From CAZCZR01 sp964503455 (GTDB lineage Bacteria > Bacillota > Clostridia > UBA1381): a stretch of DNA of 25,580 nt. The position numbers and the translations under genes are program-made. Every line of letters starts with the position of its first letter. Within the stretch, counting starts at the first letter, position 1. The notes under the pieces were generated by a model, which made no database searches, had not been told where the DNA came from, and saw only the letters and a program-made list of their open reading frames with translations. The stretch spans positions 1 through 25,580 of the forward strand of contig CAZCZR010000015.1 of the NCBI GenBank assembly GCA_964503455.1, read 5' to 3'. Below are positions 1 to 8,105 of this stretch, one piece after another.

Positions 1-29
1 TTGACAAATTCGCGAATAAAAGGTAAAAT
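1..29 (+). promoter_or_regulatory. Sigma-A type promoter for hisS-aspS
   Basis: A perfect -35 hexamer TTGACA (1-6) and a -10 hexamer TAAAAT (24-29) are separated by exactly 17 bases. Transcription would begin near position 36, giving a leader of about 35-40 nt before hisS. That leaves no room for a T-box leader. The true upstream context is outside the window, so other promoters may exist. Confidence 0.75.
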
Positions 30-72
30 ATAAAAAGTACTGATTCATTTTTAATGAAAGGAAAGATCATAT

Positions 73-1323
73 ATGCTGATTACGAAAGCGCCGAAGGGTA
101 CAGAGGATCTGATACCCTCCGAAAGCTACAAATGGCAGTATCTGGAGAAAAATTTCAGGGAGGTATGCGATGTGTTCGGTTACAGCGAGATTCGTATGCC
201 GACCTTTGAACATACCGAGCTTTTTGAACGCGGAGTCGGCGACACGACGGATGTTGTCGAGAAGCAGATGTACACATTTTTGGACAAGGGCGGCAGAAGC
301 GTGACGCTGCGTCCCGAGGGAACGGCGTCTACGGCGAGAAGCTTTATACAGAACAGCCTTTTTCAAAACCCGATGCCCGCAAAAATGTTTTACAATATCC
401 CGTGCTTTCGCTACGAGAACAAGCAAAAGGGCAGATTGAGGGAATTTCATCAGTTCGGTGTGGAGGTTTTCGGCGCGAAGGGACCGGAGATTGACGCGGA
501 GGTGGTATCGCTGGCGCTGACGTTTTTGAAAAAGTCCGGACTTGAAGATCTGACGCTGCATATAAATTCCATAGGCTGCCCCGAGTGTAGGAAAAGATAC
601 AACGAAAAGCTGAGAGATTGGCTTCGTCCCAAGCTGAGCGGACTGTGCGGCACCTGTCAAAGCCGCTTTGAAAGAAATCCCTTGCGGATACTCGACTGCA
701 AGTCGCCCGTTTGCAACGGACTTACCAAGGACGCGCCGAAGCTGCTTGACAATATATGCGAGAGCTGCCGCGCCCATTTCGAAGCGTTTAAGGCAAGCCT
801 TGACGCTATGGACATAAAATACGAGATTGATGACGGCATAGTGCGCGGACTTGATTATTATACAAAGACGGTGTTTGAGATCATAAGCGGTCCGTTCACG
901 GTATGCGGCGGAGGCCGCTATGACGGACTTATCGAGGAGATAGGCGGCGATCCGACTCCGGCAATAGGCTTCGGACTGGGTATTGAAAGACTGCTTCTGC
1001 GTCTTGAGGAGAAGGGCGCGGTCATACCGAAGCCTGCAGGTGTGCAGCTTTATACGGTTGCTCTCGGAGATGAGGCGAAGAAGTACACGCTTCGCCTTAC
1101 CGACACTCTCAGAAAAAACGGCATAAGGGCAGCTTCCGACGTTATGGGCAGAGGTCTCAGAGCGCAGATGAAATATGCCGACAAGCTCGGCGCGGAGTAT
1201 ACGACAGTCCTCGGCGACAATGAGATCTCCGAGGGTAAAGCGCGTCTTAAATACATGGCAACCGGAGAAGAAAAGGAAATACAGCTTGATAAAATAACGG
1301 AATTTTTTATGGAGGATAAGTAA
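73..1323 (+). CDS. hisS: Histidyl-tRNA synthetase
   Basis: Class II aminoacyl-tRNA synthetase that charges tRNA-His in the cytoplasm. The 416-residue length is normal for the bacterial enzyme. Visible landmarks are motif 2 (FRYENKQKGRLREFHQFG, about residues 112-129), the histidine-specific loop RGLDYYTKTVFE (258-269), the glycine-rich GGGRYDG (279-285), motif 3 (AIGFGLGIERL, about 297-307) and a C-terminal anticodon-binding domain from about residue 322. The insertion domain carries eight cysteines in pairs (C169/C172, C192/C195, C209/C214, C229/C232), suggesting bound metal; similar cysteine-rich insertions occur in other clostridial HisRS as far as I recall. ATG 73 follows an AAAGGA-type ribosome site (57-62) at normal spacing. 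It is the first gene of an operon with aspS, which starts one base after its stop. Confidence 0.97.
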   Translation: MLITKAPKGTEDLIPSESYKWQYLEKNFREVCDVFGYSEIRMPTFEHTELFERGVGDTTDVVEKQMYTFLDKGGRSVTLRPEGTASTARSFIQNSLFQNPMPAKMFYNIPCFRYENKQKGRLREFHQFGVEVFGAKGPEIDAEVVSLALTFLKKSGLEDLTLHINSIGCPECRKRYNEKLRDWLRPKLSGLCGTCQSRFERNPLRILDCKSPVCNGLTKDAPKLLDNICESCRAHFEAFKASLDAMDIKYEIDDGIVRGLDYYTKTVFEIISGPFTVCGGGRYDGLIEEIGGDPTPAIGFGLGIERLLLRLEEKGAVIPKPAGVQLYTVALGDEAKKYTLRLTDTLRKNGIRAASDVMGRGLRAQMKYADKLGAEYTTVLGDNEISEGKARLKYMATGEEKEIQLDKITEFFMEDK

Positions 1324-1324
1324 A

Positions 1325-3097
1325 ATGGATACGATGCAGGGCTTGAAGCGCACAAATTACTGCGGAGAAACGGCGGGAACGGGAAAAGAGGTCGTGGTCG
1401 GAGGCTTTGTCCAGAAGATACGCGATCTGGGAAATCTTATATTTATCGATTTGAGAGACAGAACCGGAATAGTTCAGCTTGCTTTTGACGACGGAACGTC
1501 AAGGGATGTTTTTGAAAAAGCGTCAAAGTGCAGGACGGAGTATGTGCTTCTGGCGAAGGGAACCGTGCGCGAACGCGAAAGCAAAAATCCGGATATTCCC
1601 ACGGGAGATATAGAGGTGTACGTTACGGAGCTTAGGGTGCTTTCAAAAGCGCAGACAACCCCGTTCGAGATAGTTGACAACACGAACGTAAACGAGGAGC
1701 TTAGATTAAAGTACCGCTACCTTGACTTAAGGCGCGGAGTGCTTCAGAAAAACCTCATCATGCGCAGCAAAATAGCCAAGGCGGCGCGAGATTACTATAC
1801 CGACAACGGCTTTATCGAGGTGGAAACGCCTATGATGATTAAGTCAACCCCAGAGGGCGCGAGGGATTATCTGGTGCCGTCAAGAGTGCATAACGGCAAG
1901 TTCTACGCCTTGCCCCAGTCGCCGCAGATGTATAAGCAGCTGCTTATGATTTCGGGTATCGACCGCTATTTTCAGCTTGCGCGCTGCTTCAGGGACGAGG
2001 ATTTAAGAGCCGACCGTCAGCCGGAGTTCACGCAGATAGATTTGGAAATGTCATTTGTGGATGTGGACGATATACTTGAAATAAACGAGGGCTTTATACA
2101 ATACCTTTACAAGACGGTGCTTGACGTGGATATACCGCTGCCGCTGCCGCGCCTGTCTTACAATGAAGCCATGGAGCGCTACGGCTCGGACAAGCCGGAT
2201 ACGCGTTTCGGCATGGAGATAACGGATCTGTCGGATATAGTTGCGGACTGCGGTTTCGGAGTATTCAAGTCGGCTGTGGAAAACGGCGGCTGCGTGCGCG
2301 CAATCACGGCAAAACAGGCGGCAAAGACACTTACAAGAAAAGAAATAGACAAGCTGACCGAGTACGTAAAGGGCATTGGCGCCAAGGGACTGGCGTTTAT
2401 ACGCTGGACAGATGACGTGCCGACGTGCGCTTTTGCCAAGTTCATGCAAAACGGCGAGGTGGAGGCGATACTCAATCGCACGGGAGCCGAAAAGGGCGAT
2501 GTTGTGCTTATCGTAGCCGACAAGACGAAAGTAACCTTGCCCGTACTGGGCGCGCTGCGTCTTAATGTGGCCAAGAAGCTTGATATAATACCGGAGGGCA
2601 ATAACTTCCTGTGGATAGTGGACTTCCCGTTTTTTGAATATGACGAAGAAAGCGGCGCATGGGTAGCGATGCATCATCCGTTTACCATGCCAAAGGAGGA
2701 GTGTCTGGAGTATCTTGACACGGACCCCGGCAAGGTGGTCGCAAAGGCGTTTGACCTTGTTTTGAACGGCGTGGAGCTTTCGAGCGGTTCGATACGTATA
2801 ACAAATCCCGACTTGCAGCAGAAGATGTTCGAGGCTCTCGGTCTTGAAAAGGAGGAAATAGAAGCGAAATTCGGTTTCCTTGTGGACGCGTATAAGTACG
2901 CGGCTCCTCCTCACGGCGGTCTTGCCATAGGCCTTGACAGGCTTACCATGCTTATGTGCGGCTGCGACAATCTGCGCGATGTTACGGCGTTCCCGAAGGT
3001 GCAGAATGCCTCGGAGCTTATGACCAATGCGCCGTCGCCGGTGGATGAAAATCAGCTTGAAGAGCTTGGTATCGCTATTGTGAAGAAGGAAGATTAA
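1325..3097 (+). CDS. aspS: Aspartyl-tRNA synthetase
   Basis: Charges tRNA-Asp in the cytoplasm. At 590 residues it has the bacterial-type architecture: an N-terminal OB-fold anticodon-binding domain (about 1-110), a class II catalytic core, and a GAD insertion in the middle (about 300-420). Recognisable motifs are KSTPEGARDYLVPSR after motif 1, FRDEDLRADRQPEFTQIDLE (motif 2) and GLAIGLDRL (motif 3). The ATG lies one base after the hisS stop, and its ribosome site GGAGG (1311-1315) sits inside the last hisS codons, so the two are translationally linked. Whether the enzyme also charges tRNA-Asn cannot be judged here; no gatCAB genes are in the window. Confidence 0.97.
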   Translation: MDTMQGLKRTNYCGETAGTGKEVVVGGFVQKIRDLGNLIFIDLRDRTGIVQLAFDDGTSRDVFEKASKCRTEYVLLAKGTVRERESKNPDIPTGDIEVYVTELRVLSKAQTTPFEIVDNTNVNEELRLKYRYLDLRRGVLQKNLIMRSKIAKAARDYYTDNGFIEVETPMMIKSTPEGARDYLVPSRVHNGKFYALPQSPQMYKQLLMISGIDRYFQLARCFRDEDLRADRQPEFTQIDLEMSFVDVDDILEINEGFIQYLYKTVLDVDIPLPLPRLSYNEAMERYGSDKPDTRFGMEITDLSDIVADCGFGVFKSAVENGGCVRAITAKQAAKTLTRKEIDKLTEYVKGIGAKGLAFIRWTDDVPTCAFAKFMQNGEVEAILNRTGAEKGDVVLIVADKTKVTLPVLGALRLNVAKKLDIIPEGNNFLWIVDFPFFEYDEESGAWVAMHHPFTMPKEECLEYLDTDPGKVVAKAFDLVLNGVELSSGSIRITNPDLQQKMFEALGLEKEEIEAKFGFLVDAYKYAAPPHGGLAIGLDRLTMLMCGCDNLRDVTAFPKVQNASELMTNAPSPVDENQLEELGIAIVKKED

Positions 3098-3098
3098 A

Positions 3099-3590
3099 GT
3101 GAATATCAGGATAAGAAAATATACCGAAAATGACATTGATGCGATGAACGGCATATGGAACGAGGTCGTTGCCGAGGGTACGGCGTTTCCGCAGGAGGAA
3201 ACGCTTGACGCGGAAAGCGGCGCGGAGTTTTTCGGTGCGCAGACGTACTGCGGTGTGGCGGAGAATGAGGACGGCGAGATTTTGGGACTGTATATCCTGC
3301 ACCCGAACAATGTCGGCAGATGCGGTCATATATGCAATGCCAGCTATGCCGTAAAAGCCTCCGCGCGCAACAAGCATATAGGCAAAAAGCTTGTCAAAGA
3401 CTGTATTGAGCAGGCGAAAAAAGCCGGTTACGGCATTTTGCAGTTTAACGCTGTAGTAAGGACGAACGCGTCCGCAAGGCATCTGTATGAAAAGCTTGGG
3501 TTTGTGCCGCTGGGCGTTATCCCGAAGGGATTCAGGATGCCCGACGGCAGCTATGAGGACATAGTTCCGCACTATATACCGCTTGCGTAA
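3099..3590 (+). CDS. GNAT family N-acetyltransferase
   Basis: Predicted acetyl-CoA-dependent N-acetyltransferase of 163 residues, resembling the phosphinothricin/amino-acid acetyltransferase branch. The N-terminal RKYTENDIDAMNGIWNE strand-helix start is typical of GNAT proteins. Motif A is visible around SARNKHIGKKLVKD, with the pyrophosphate-binding RxxxxG turn, followed by NASARHLYEKLGFVPLG, the usual motif B helix and LGF turn. The GTG start lies one base after the aspS stop with a GAAGGA ribosome site about 6 nt upstream, so it is the third gene of the hisS-aspS transcript. The substrate cannot be assigned; tRNA-synthetase neighbourhood does not by itself imply a link to translation. Confidence 0.85.
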   Translation: MNIRIRKYTENDIDAMNGIWNEVVAEGTAFPQEETLDAESGAEFFGAQTYCGVAENEDGEILGLYILHPNNVGRCGHICNASYAVKASARNKHIGKKLVKDCIEQAKKAGYGILQFNAVVRTNASARHLYEKLGFVPLGVIPKGFRMPDGSYEDIVPHYIPLA

Positions 3591-3626
3591 TGTGCGGACG
3601 GAAAAATTATGAAAGGATATGATAAA

Positions 3627-4595
3627 TTGATTGATGTTGACGGTCTTGTAAAATCCTACGGAAGAAAAAAGGCTCTTGACGGCATTTCCATGCATATAGA
3701 CAGGGGAGAGGTCGTCGGGTTTTTAGGACCGAACGGAGCCGGAAAGTCCACGACGATGAATATTCTCACCGGCTGTATATCATATACGAGCGGCTCGGTG
3801 AAGATAGACGGCATTGACATACTCGACGATCCCAAAGAGGCAAAAAAGAGGATAGGCTATCTGCCGGAGGTGCCGCCCTTATATACGGATATGACCGTAA
3901 ACGAGTATCTTGATTTTGTGTACGACTTAAAAAAGGCGAAGCCGCGTCCAAAGCAAAAGCATATAGCCGATATATGCGCCGATACCGGACTTTCGCAGGT
4001 GTGCGGCAGAAGGATAGGCAATCTGTCGAAGGGATACCGCCAGAGAACGGGACTTGCCGCCGCCATGATAGGCGATCCCGACATACTCATACTTGACGAG
4101 CCGACGGTCGGACTTGATCCTCAGCAGATAATCGAGATTCGCGAGCTTATCCGCGAGCTGGGAAAGACAAGGACGGTCATATTAAGCTCTCATATACTTT
4201 CCGAGGTACAGGCGGTATGCGAGAGGGTCATCATTATAAACAACGGCAAAATAGTGGCTGAGGACACGCCCGAAAATCTTGCCGCGCGGATGACGAGGCA
4301 TGATTCCATGACTCTGTGCGTTATTTCCGACACTGACGCCGCGGCTGCTTTTGCGGCGGCGGACGGCATTGAAAGCGTTAATAATGCGGGCGAGGCTCCC
4401 TATGGAGCCGTAAGGCTTGAGATCAAAGCAAAGGACCGTATCAATGCGGAGCTGTTTGAGAAAATAAACGCCGTAGCGCGTGAAAACGGCATGACGGTAA
4501 CCTCGCTTGAGGAAAAGACCTCGTCCCTTGAGGATGTGTTCATATCCGTCACATCGGGCGCGGGAGCTGCCGAAAAGGAGGAGGACGTGCAATGA
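3627..4595 (+). CDS. ABC transporter ATP-binding protein (GldA/ABC-2 type)
   Basis: Cytoplasmic ATPase subunit of an ABC-2 exporter. Visible motifs are Walker A GPNGAGKST, signature LSKGYRQR, Walker B ILILDEPTVGLDP and the H-loop SSHILSEV; a C-terminal domain of about 100 residues follows the nucleotide-binding domain. The start is set at TTG 3627, because GAAAGGA (3611-3617) lies 9 nt upstream and the protein then begins MIDVDGLVKSYG, as relatives do. An in-frame ATG at 3609 would add six residues but has no good ribosome site. It overlaps the permease by 4 bases (ATGA), so the two are translationally coupled. The substrate is unknown. Confidence 0.93.
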   Translation: MIDVDGLVKSYGRKKALDGISMHIDRGEVVGFLGPNGAGKSTTMNILTGCISYTSGSVKIDGIDILDDPKEAKKRIGYLPEVPPLYTDMTVNEYLDFVYDLKKAKPRPKQKHIADICADTGLSQVCGRRIGNLSKGYRQRTGLAAAMIGDPDILILDEPTVGLDPQQIIEIRELIRELGKTRTVILSSHILSEVQAVCERVIIINNGKIVAEDTPENLAARMTRHDSMTLCVISDTDAAAAFAAADGIESVNNAGEAPYGAVRLEIKAKDRINAELFEKINAVARENGMTVTSLEEKTSSLEDVFISVTSGAGAAEKEEDVQ

Positions 4596-5296
4596 AAGCG
4601 ATATTCAGACGTGAAATAAAGGCGTATTTCAACGCCATGCCCGCGTATGTGTATCTTGCGATCTCGCTGATACTGTGCGGCGTGATGTTTTTCATCACCA
4701 ATGTAATGGCGCAGTCGGCGCAAATGACGAGCTATTTTTCAAATATAATATCATGGTCGCTGTTTTTCCTGCCGCTCCTGACAATGAGAATGTTTTCGGA
4801 GGACAAGAAGCAGAAAACGGACGTGCTGCTGCTGACGGCTCCGGTGTCGGTCGGGGAGATGGTAATGGGAAAATTCCTGTCGGCGTATGCAGTATTTCTG
4901 ACGGGTACCGCCATAACGCTTCTGTATCCGGTGATAATCGCCATATACGGAACCTTGCCTGTTGCCGAGGTTGTGTGCGGATATATAGGCTATATGCTCG
5001 TATGCGGCATGATAATCGCCATAGGCGCGCTTATGTCGGCGGTGACGGATAATCAGATAGTCGCGGCGGTATCGACATTCGGCGTGATACTTGTGGCGAT
5101 ATTCCTCGGAAACGTAGCCGGCTCGATACCTGTCGAGGCTGTGGCGGGGGCGCTTGTATGGCTGTCGCCGCTTGAGAGATTCACAAAGTTTTCAAACGGG
5201 GTGCTTAGTGTTCCGGGCATAGTTTATTATTTGAGCGTGACGGCGCTGTTTTTGTTTCTGACCTGCTGCGTCTTTGAGAAAAGGAGGTTTAGATAA
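4592..5296 (+). CDS. ABC-2 type transporter permease (GldF-like)
   Basis: Integral membrane protein of 234 residues with about six predicted hydrophobic segments (near residues 17-37, 50-66, 100-122, 128-148, 155-176 and 210-228). The order ATPase, permease, GldG-like protein and the motif MRMFSEDKKQKTDVLLLTAP match the GldF-like ABC-2 permeases. In Bacteroidetes, GldA/F/G are known from gliding motility; Firmicutes carry the same set without gliding, and its cargo there is not established. The gene overlaps the ATPase by 4 bases and the next gene by 1 base (TAATG), so all are expected to be made together. Confidence 0.88.
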   Translation: MKAIFRREIKAYFNAMPAYVYLAISLILCGVMFFITNVMAQSAQMTSYFSNIISWSLFFLPLLTMRMFSEDKKQKTDVLLLTAPVSVGEMVMGKFLSAYAVFLTGTAITLLYPVIIAIYGTLPVAEVVCGYIGYMLVCGMIIAIGALMSAVTDNQIVAAVSTFGVILVAIFLGNVAGSIPVEAVAGALVWLSPLERFTKFSNGVLSVPGIVYYLSVTALFLFLTCCVFEKRRFR

Positions 5297-6696
5297 TGAA
5301 GCATAAGACTAAAGTATCTTTGACCTCTGCGGCGTTTGCCGTTGTGTCCGTAGCTGTGATAGTGGCTGTGAATATGGTGGTTTCGTCGCTTGCCAAAAAG
5401 ACAAACCTTGAATTTGACATGACGCCCAACAAGATATACAATCTGACCGACACGACTTTGGATTTTTTAAAGAGCTATGACCGCGACACGACGATATATA
5501 CCTTCGCCTCGTCCGCGGACGAGGACAGCGTTATAGCAAATGTGCTGAGAAAGTATCAGGCGGCGTCGGAGCATATAAAGCTTGAAAACATCAATCCCGC
5601 CGAGAATCCCACCTTCGGAAAAGAGTACGTAAAGCAGGGCGAGAGCCTTCAGCAGGATTCCGTTATCATAGACGGCGGCAGCGGCAGGTACAGGGTGTAC
5701 ACTCTGTCGGAGCTGTACTCGATAAACGAAAGCACCGGCACCGTGCGCGGTGTGGACGCGGAAAACAAGATCACCTCCGCGCTTCGGTATATAAAAAGCG
5801 ATGAGGAATCAACGGCGTACTTTATGACGGGTCACAACGAGGCGAACGCCGACGGAGCAAAGACGCATCTTGAAAGCGAGGGCTATATCGTTGAGGAGCT
5901 GAATATTCTCAACGCTGATATTCCCGAAGAAGCGAAGCTTATCATAATAGCGGCTCCGTCCGCCGATTTCACGCCGGAGGAGATAGTGAAGCTTGAAGCG
6001 TATTTCGCGCGCGGCGGCTCGGCGTTTGTGATGTTCGACGCCTCAACCAGGGCGGAGCTTCCCAATCTTTCGGCGGAGCTTGCGCAGTGGGGAATAGCGG
6101 TTTCCGACAGCGTGAGTGTGGAGGAGGACACGGATCATCTTCTTATGATAAGCGGCAGCGGACAGACTATATGTGTGCCGGAGCTTGCCGACCACGCCGT
6201 AACGTCCGCCGTCAAGGACAATGACAGGACAGTCGCGTATCTTCCTTACGCGAGGACTCTTGAAAAGCTGTTTGACACGAACACAAGCTATAAGACCTCC
6301 GTGCTGATGACCACAACGAAAAAATCGCATACGGCTTTTGACTACGACAATCTTGAAGCGGCGGACAATTCCGACGGCAGCTATCCGATAATGATAGCGT
6401 CGGAGGACAGCAAGACCGGAGCGAAGATAGTCGTTTCCGGAAGCACATTCTTATGCTCTGTGGCGAAGGAGACCGTGGCGGACAGGCTGGGGCTTGCGAA
6501 TTATGACCTTGTGTCTAATATTTGCTCGTACCTTCAGGGCAGCGAGGCAAATACCATAAGCGCTAAAAGTCTCGCGGCGTCAAGACTTACCATGAGCTCG
6601 GCGGCTGTGCTTCTGACGGCGCTGTGGCTTGCGGTCATACCGCTTGCGATTTTGGGCGCGGGCATCGTTGTGCGGCATAAGAGAAAGAACCTATAG
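5296..6696 (+). CDS. GldG-family ABC transporter auxiliary protein
   Basis: Protein of 466 residues with an N-terminal membrane anchor (about 10-33), a large extracytoplasmic region, and a C-terminal membrane segment (about 437-458) ending in the basic VRHKRKNL, so the loop should be outside and both ends inside. The segment FDMTPNKIYNLTDTTLDFLKSY is characteristic of GldG-like proteins, and TAYFMTGHNEANADGAKTHL matches the ABC_transp_aux domain. These proteins accompany GldA/F-type transporters; their biochemical role is unknown. Its ATG overlaps the permease stop by one base. Confidence 0.85.
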   Translation: MKHKTKVSLTSAAFAVVSVAVIVAVNMVVSSLAKKTNLEFDMTPNKIYNLTDTTLDFLKSYDRDTTIYTFASSADEDSVIANVLRKYQAASEHIKLENINPAENPTFGKEYVKQGESLQQDSVIIDGGSGRYRVYTLSELYSINESTGTVRGVDAENKITSALRYIKSDEESTAYFMTGHNEANADGAKTHLESEGYIVEELNILNADIPEEAKLIIIAAPSADFTPEEIVKLEAYFARGGSAFVMFDASTRAELPNLSAELAQWGIAVSDSVSVEEDTDHLLMISGSGQTICVPELADHAVTSAVKDNDRTVAYLPYARTLEKLFDTNTSYKTSVLMTTTKKSHTAFDYDNLEAADNSDGSYPIMIASEDSKTGAKIVVSGSTFLCSVAKETVADRLGLANYDLVSNICSYLQGSEANTISAKSLAASRLTMSSAAVLLTALWLAVIPLAILGAGIVVRHKRKNL

Positions 6697-6707
6697 GAGG
6701 CGTGCAT

Positions 6708-8078
6708 TTGAACAACAATAAAAAAATAATCGGCTCGGTAATAACGCTGCTGCTTCTGATAGCCGCCTTTATAGCGCTGAACCTGCCCGAAAAGGAGGAA
6801 AGCGCGCCGGAGCCTTCCGCCGAAATTGCGACCGCGGCGCCGATTTACACTGTGTATGACGCGTCGGCTGACGATATAGATTCGCTTGTGATAAAAGCGG
6901 ACGGCGGGGAGATAAAAATATCCCGCCTAAAAGACAAGTGGACGGTAAACGGACGCGATCCCGATGATGTGAACACAGCTCAGACAGAGGAAGTGATAGG
7001 ATATATAACCCCGATGACTTCAAAGGTGATAGCCGCCGAAAACGCGGAGCCGGCGTCGGATTACGGCTTTGACGCGCCGACTGCGGTGATAGAGATCACC
7101 CGCGCTGACGGAGCTGCCGACACTATAACCGTAGGCGGCATAAGTCCTTCCTTGGGCGAGTATTTCGTAAAGTCCTCCAAGGACGAAAGGGTTTATACTA
7201 TCAGTCAATATAAGACGGAGGCCTTTTTGAGAAAGGAGTCCGATTACAGGACCTTCAGCCGCTTTTCGATAAAGCCGGAGGAAGTCGAGGCGATAGAGTT
7301 TACCCGCTCTGACGGGGAGAATTTCACGATAAGCCGCAAGCCGGACGAGGATACGGAGCTGTATAATTCGTGGCAGCTTGAGGGAAAGTATTCCTATACG
7401 GTCAACGCTATTGACGACTATATTGACGAAAGCATACTTGAGCCGCTGGGAACGCTTGATATATCGCGTCCCGCAGAGGAAGGCGCATCTTACGGACTTG
7501 ACGCTCCGTCATGCGTTATGAAGATAACGGTAATACCCCAAAATGACGACGGCAGCAGAGGAGACCCGTACACCGAGGAGATCACCCTCGGAGCAAAGAC
7601 CGCCGACGGCGACACCTACGCCGCCTATAAGGGCGGAGTGTACAGAGTAAGCACAAGTGCGCTTGACTTTGCGTACACGAAGCAGTTTTATATCATATCA
7701 AAGCTGGCGCTTCTGTCAAAGGCGGACGATGTTGAGAAAGCGGAGCTGTCCTTCGGCGGCACGCATCATGTTATAGAGCCGGTCAGCGGAAAAAATGAAG
7801 CGGATATATCCTTCCGCTATGACGGAGAAGATATAGACAGCGAAAAGGGATCCGAGCTGTATCAGGCGCTTATAGGTCTTGCGGTGGACGGAGAATATAA
7901 CGGCGAACCTCTCGGAGAGTACGCCGGAACCGTTAGGTTCACGTTTAAAAACGGCGAAGATACGGAAGCGGAATTTTATGAAATAGACGCGCTGAAATAT
8001 GCGCTTAAACGCAACGGAAAAATTGATTTTACGGTTAAGAGATCAGCCGTAGAGGAAATGATAAAAAGCTTTAAATAA
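6708..8078 (+). CDS. DUF4340-like membrane-anchored protein
   Basis: Protein of about 456 residues with one N-terminal membrane segment (about 7-25) and a large presumed extracytoplasmic part. It contains two copies of a similar module: DYGFDAPTAVIEIT in the first half and SYGLDAPSCVMKIT in the second, each followed by an ITxG strand and a tyrosine-rich VYxxS segment, as in DUF4340 proteins that accompany GldG. Function unknown; context makes it a fourth component of the exporter-like complex. The start is set at TTG 6708, 7 nt after AGGAGG (6695-6700). An in-frame GTG at 6702 would lie only one base from that site and is unlikely. Confidence 0.82.
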   Translation: MNNNKKIIGSVITLLLLIAAFIALNLPEKEESAPEPSAEIATAAPIYTVYDASADDIDSLVIKADGGEIKISRLKDKWTVNGRDPDDVNTAQTEEVIGYITPMTSKVIAAENAEPASDYGFDAPTAVIEITRADGAADTITVGGISPSLGEYFVKSSKDERVYTISQYKTEAFLRKESDYRTFSRFSIKPEEVEAIEFTRSDGENFTISRKPDEDTELYNSWQLEGKYSYTVNAIDDYIDESILEPLGTLDISRPAEEGASYGLDAPSCVMKITVIPQNDDGSRGDPYTEEITLGAKTADGDTYAAYKGGVYRVSTSALDFAYTKQFYIISKLALLSKADDVEKAELSFGGTHHVIEPVSGKNEADISFRYDGEDIDSEKGSELYQALIGLAVDGEYNGEPLGEYAGTVRFTFKNGEDTEAEFYEIDALKYALKRNGKIDFTVKRSAVEEMIKSFK

Positions 8079-8105
8079 TAAAAGGCTTTCAATAGGAGGA
8101 TCATT

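Noticed and set aside
67..1353. A 428-residue open frame on the minus strand opposite hisS
   Set aside because: It lies wholly across hisS, a certain gene, has a Cys/Arg/Leu/Ala-rich composition typical of reverse-complemented coding DNA, and shows no recognisable domain or plausible ribosome site.
2051..3310. A 419-residue open frame on the minus strand opposite aspS and the GNAT gene
   Set aside because: It spans two real + strand genes and the junction between them and is rich in His/Arg/Tyr shadow composition; no motif supports it.
8079..8105. SOS box or promoter directly before recA
   Set aside because: No GAAC-N4-GTTC dyad and no -35/-10 pair with proper spacing in the gap or the last codons of the previous gene.
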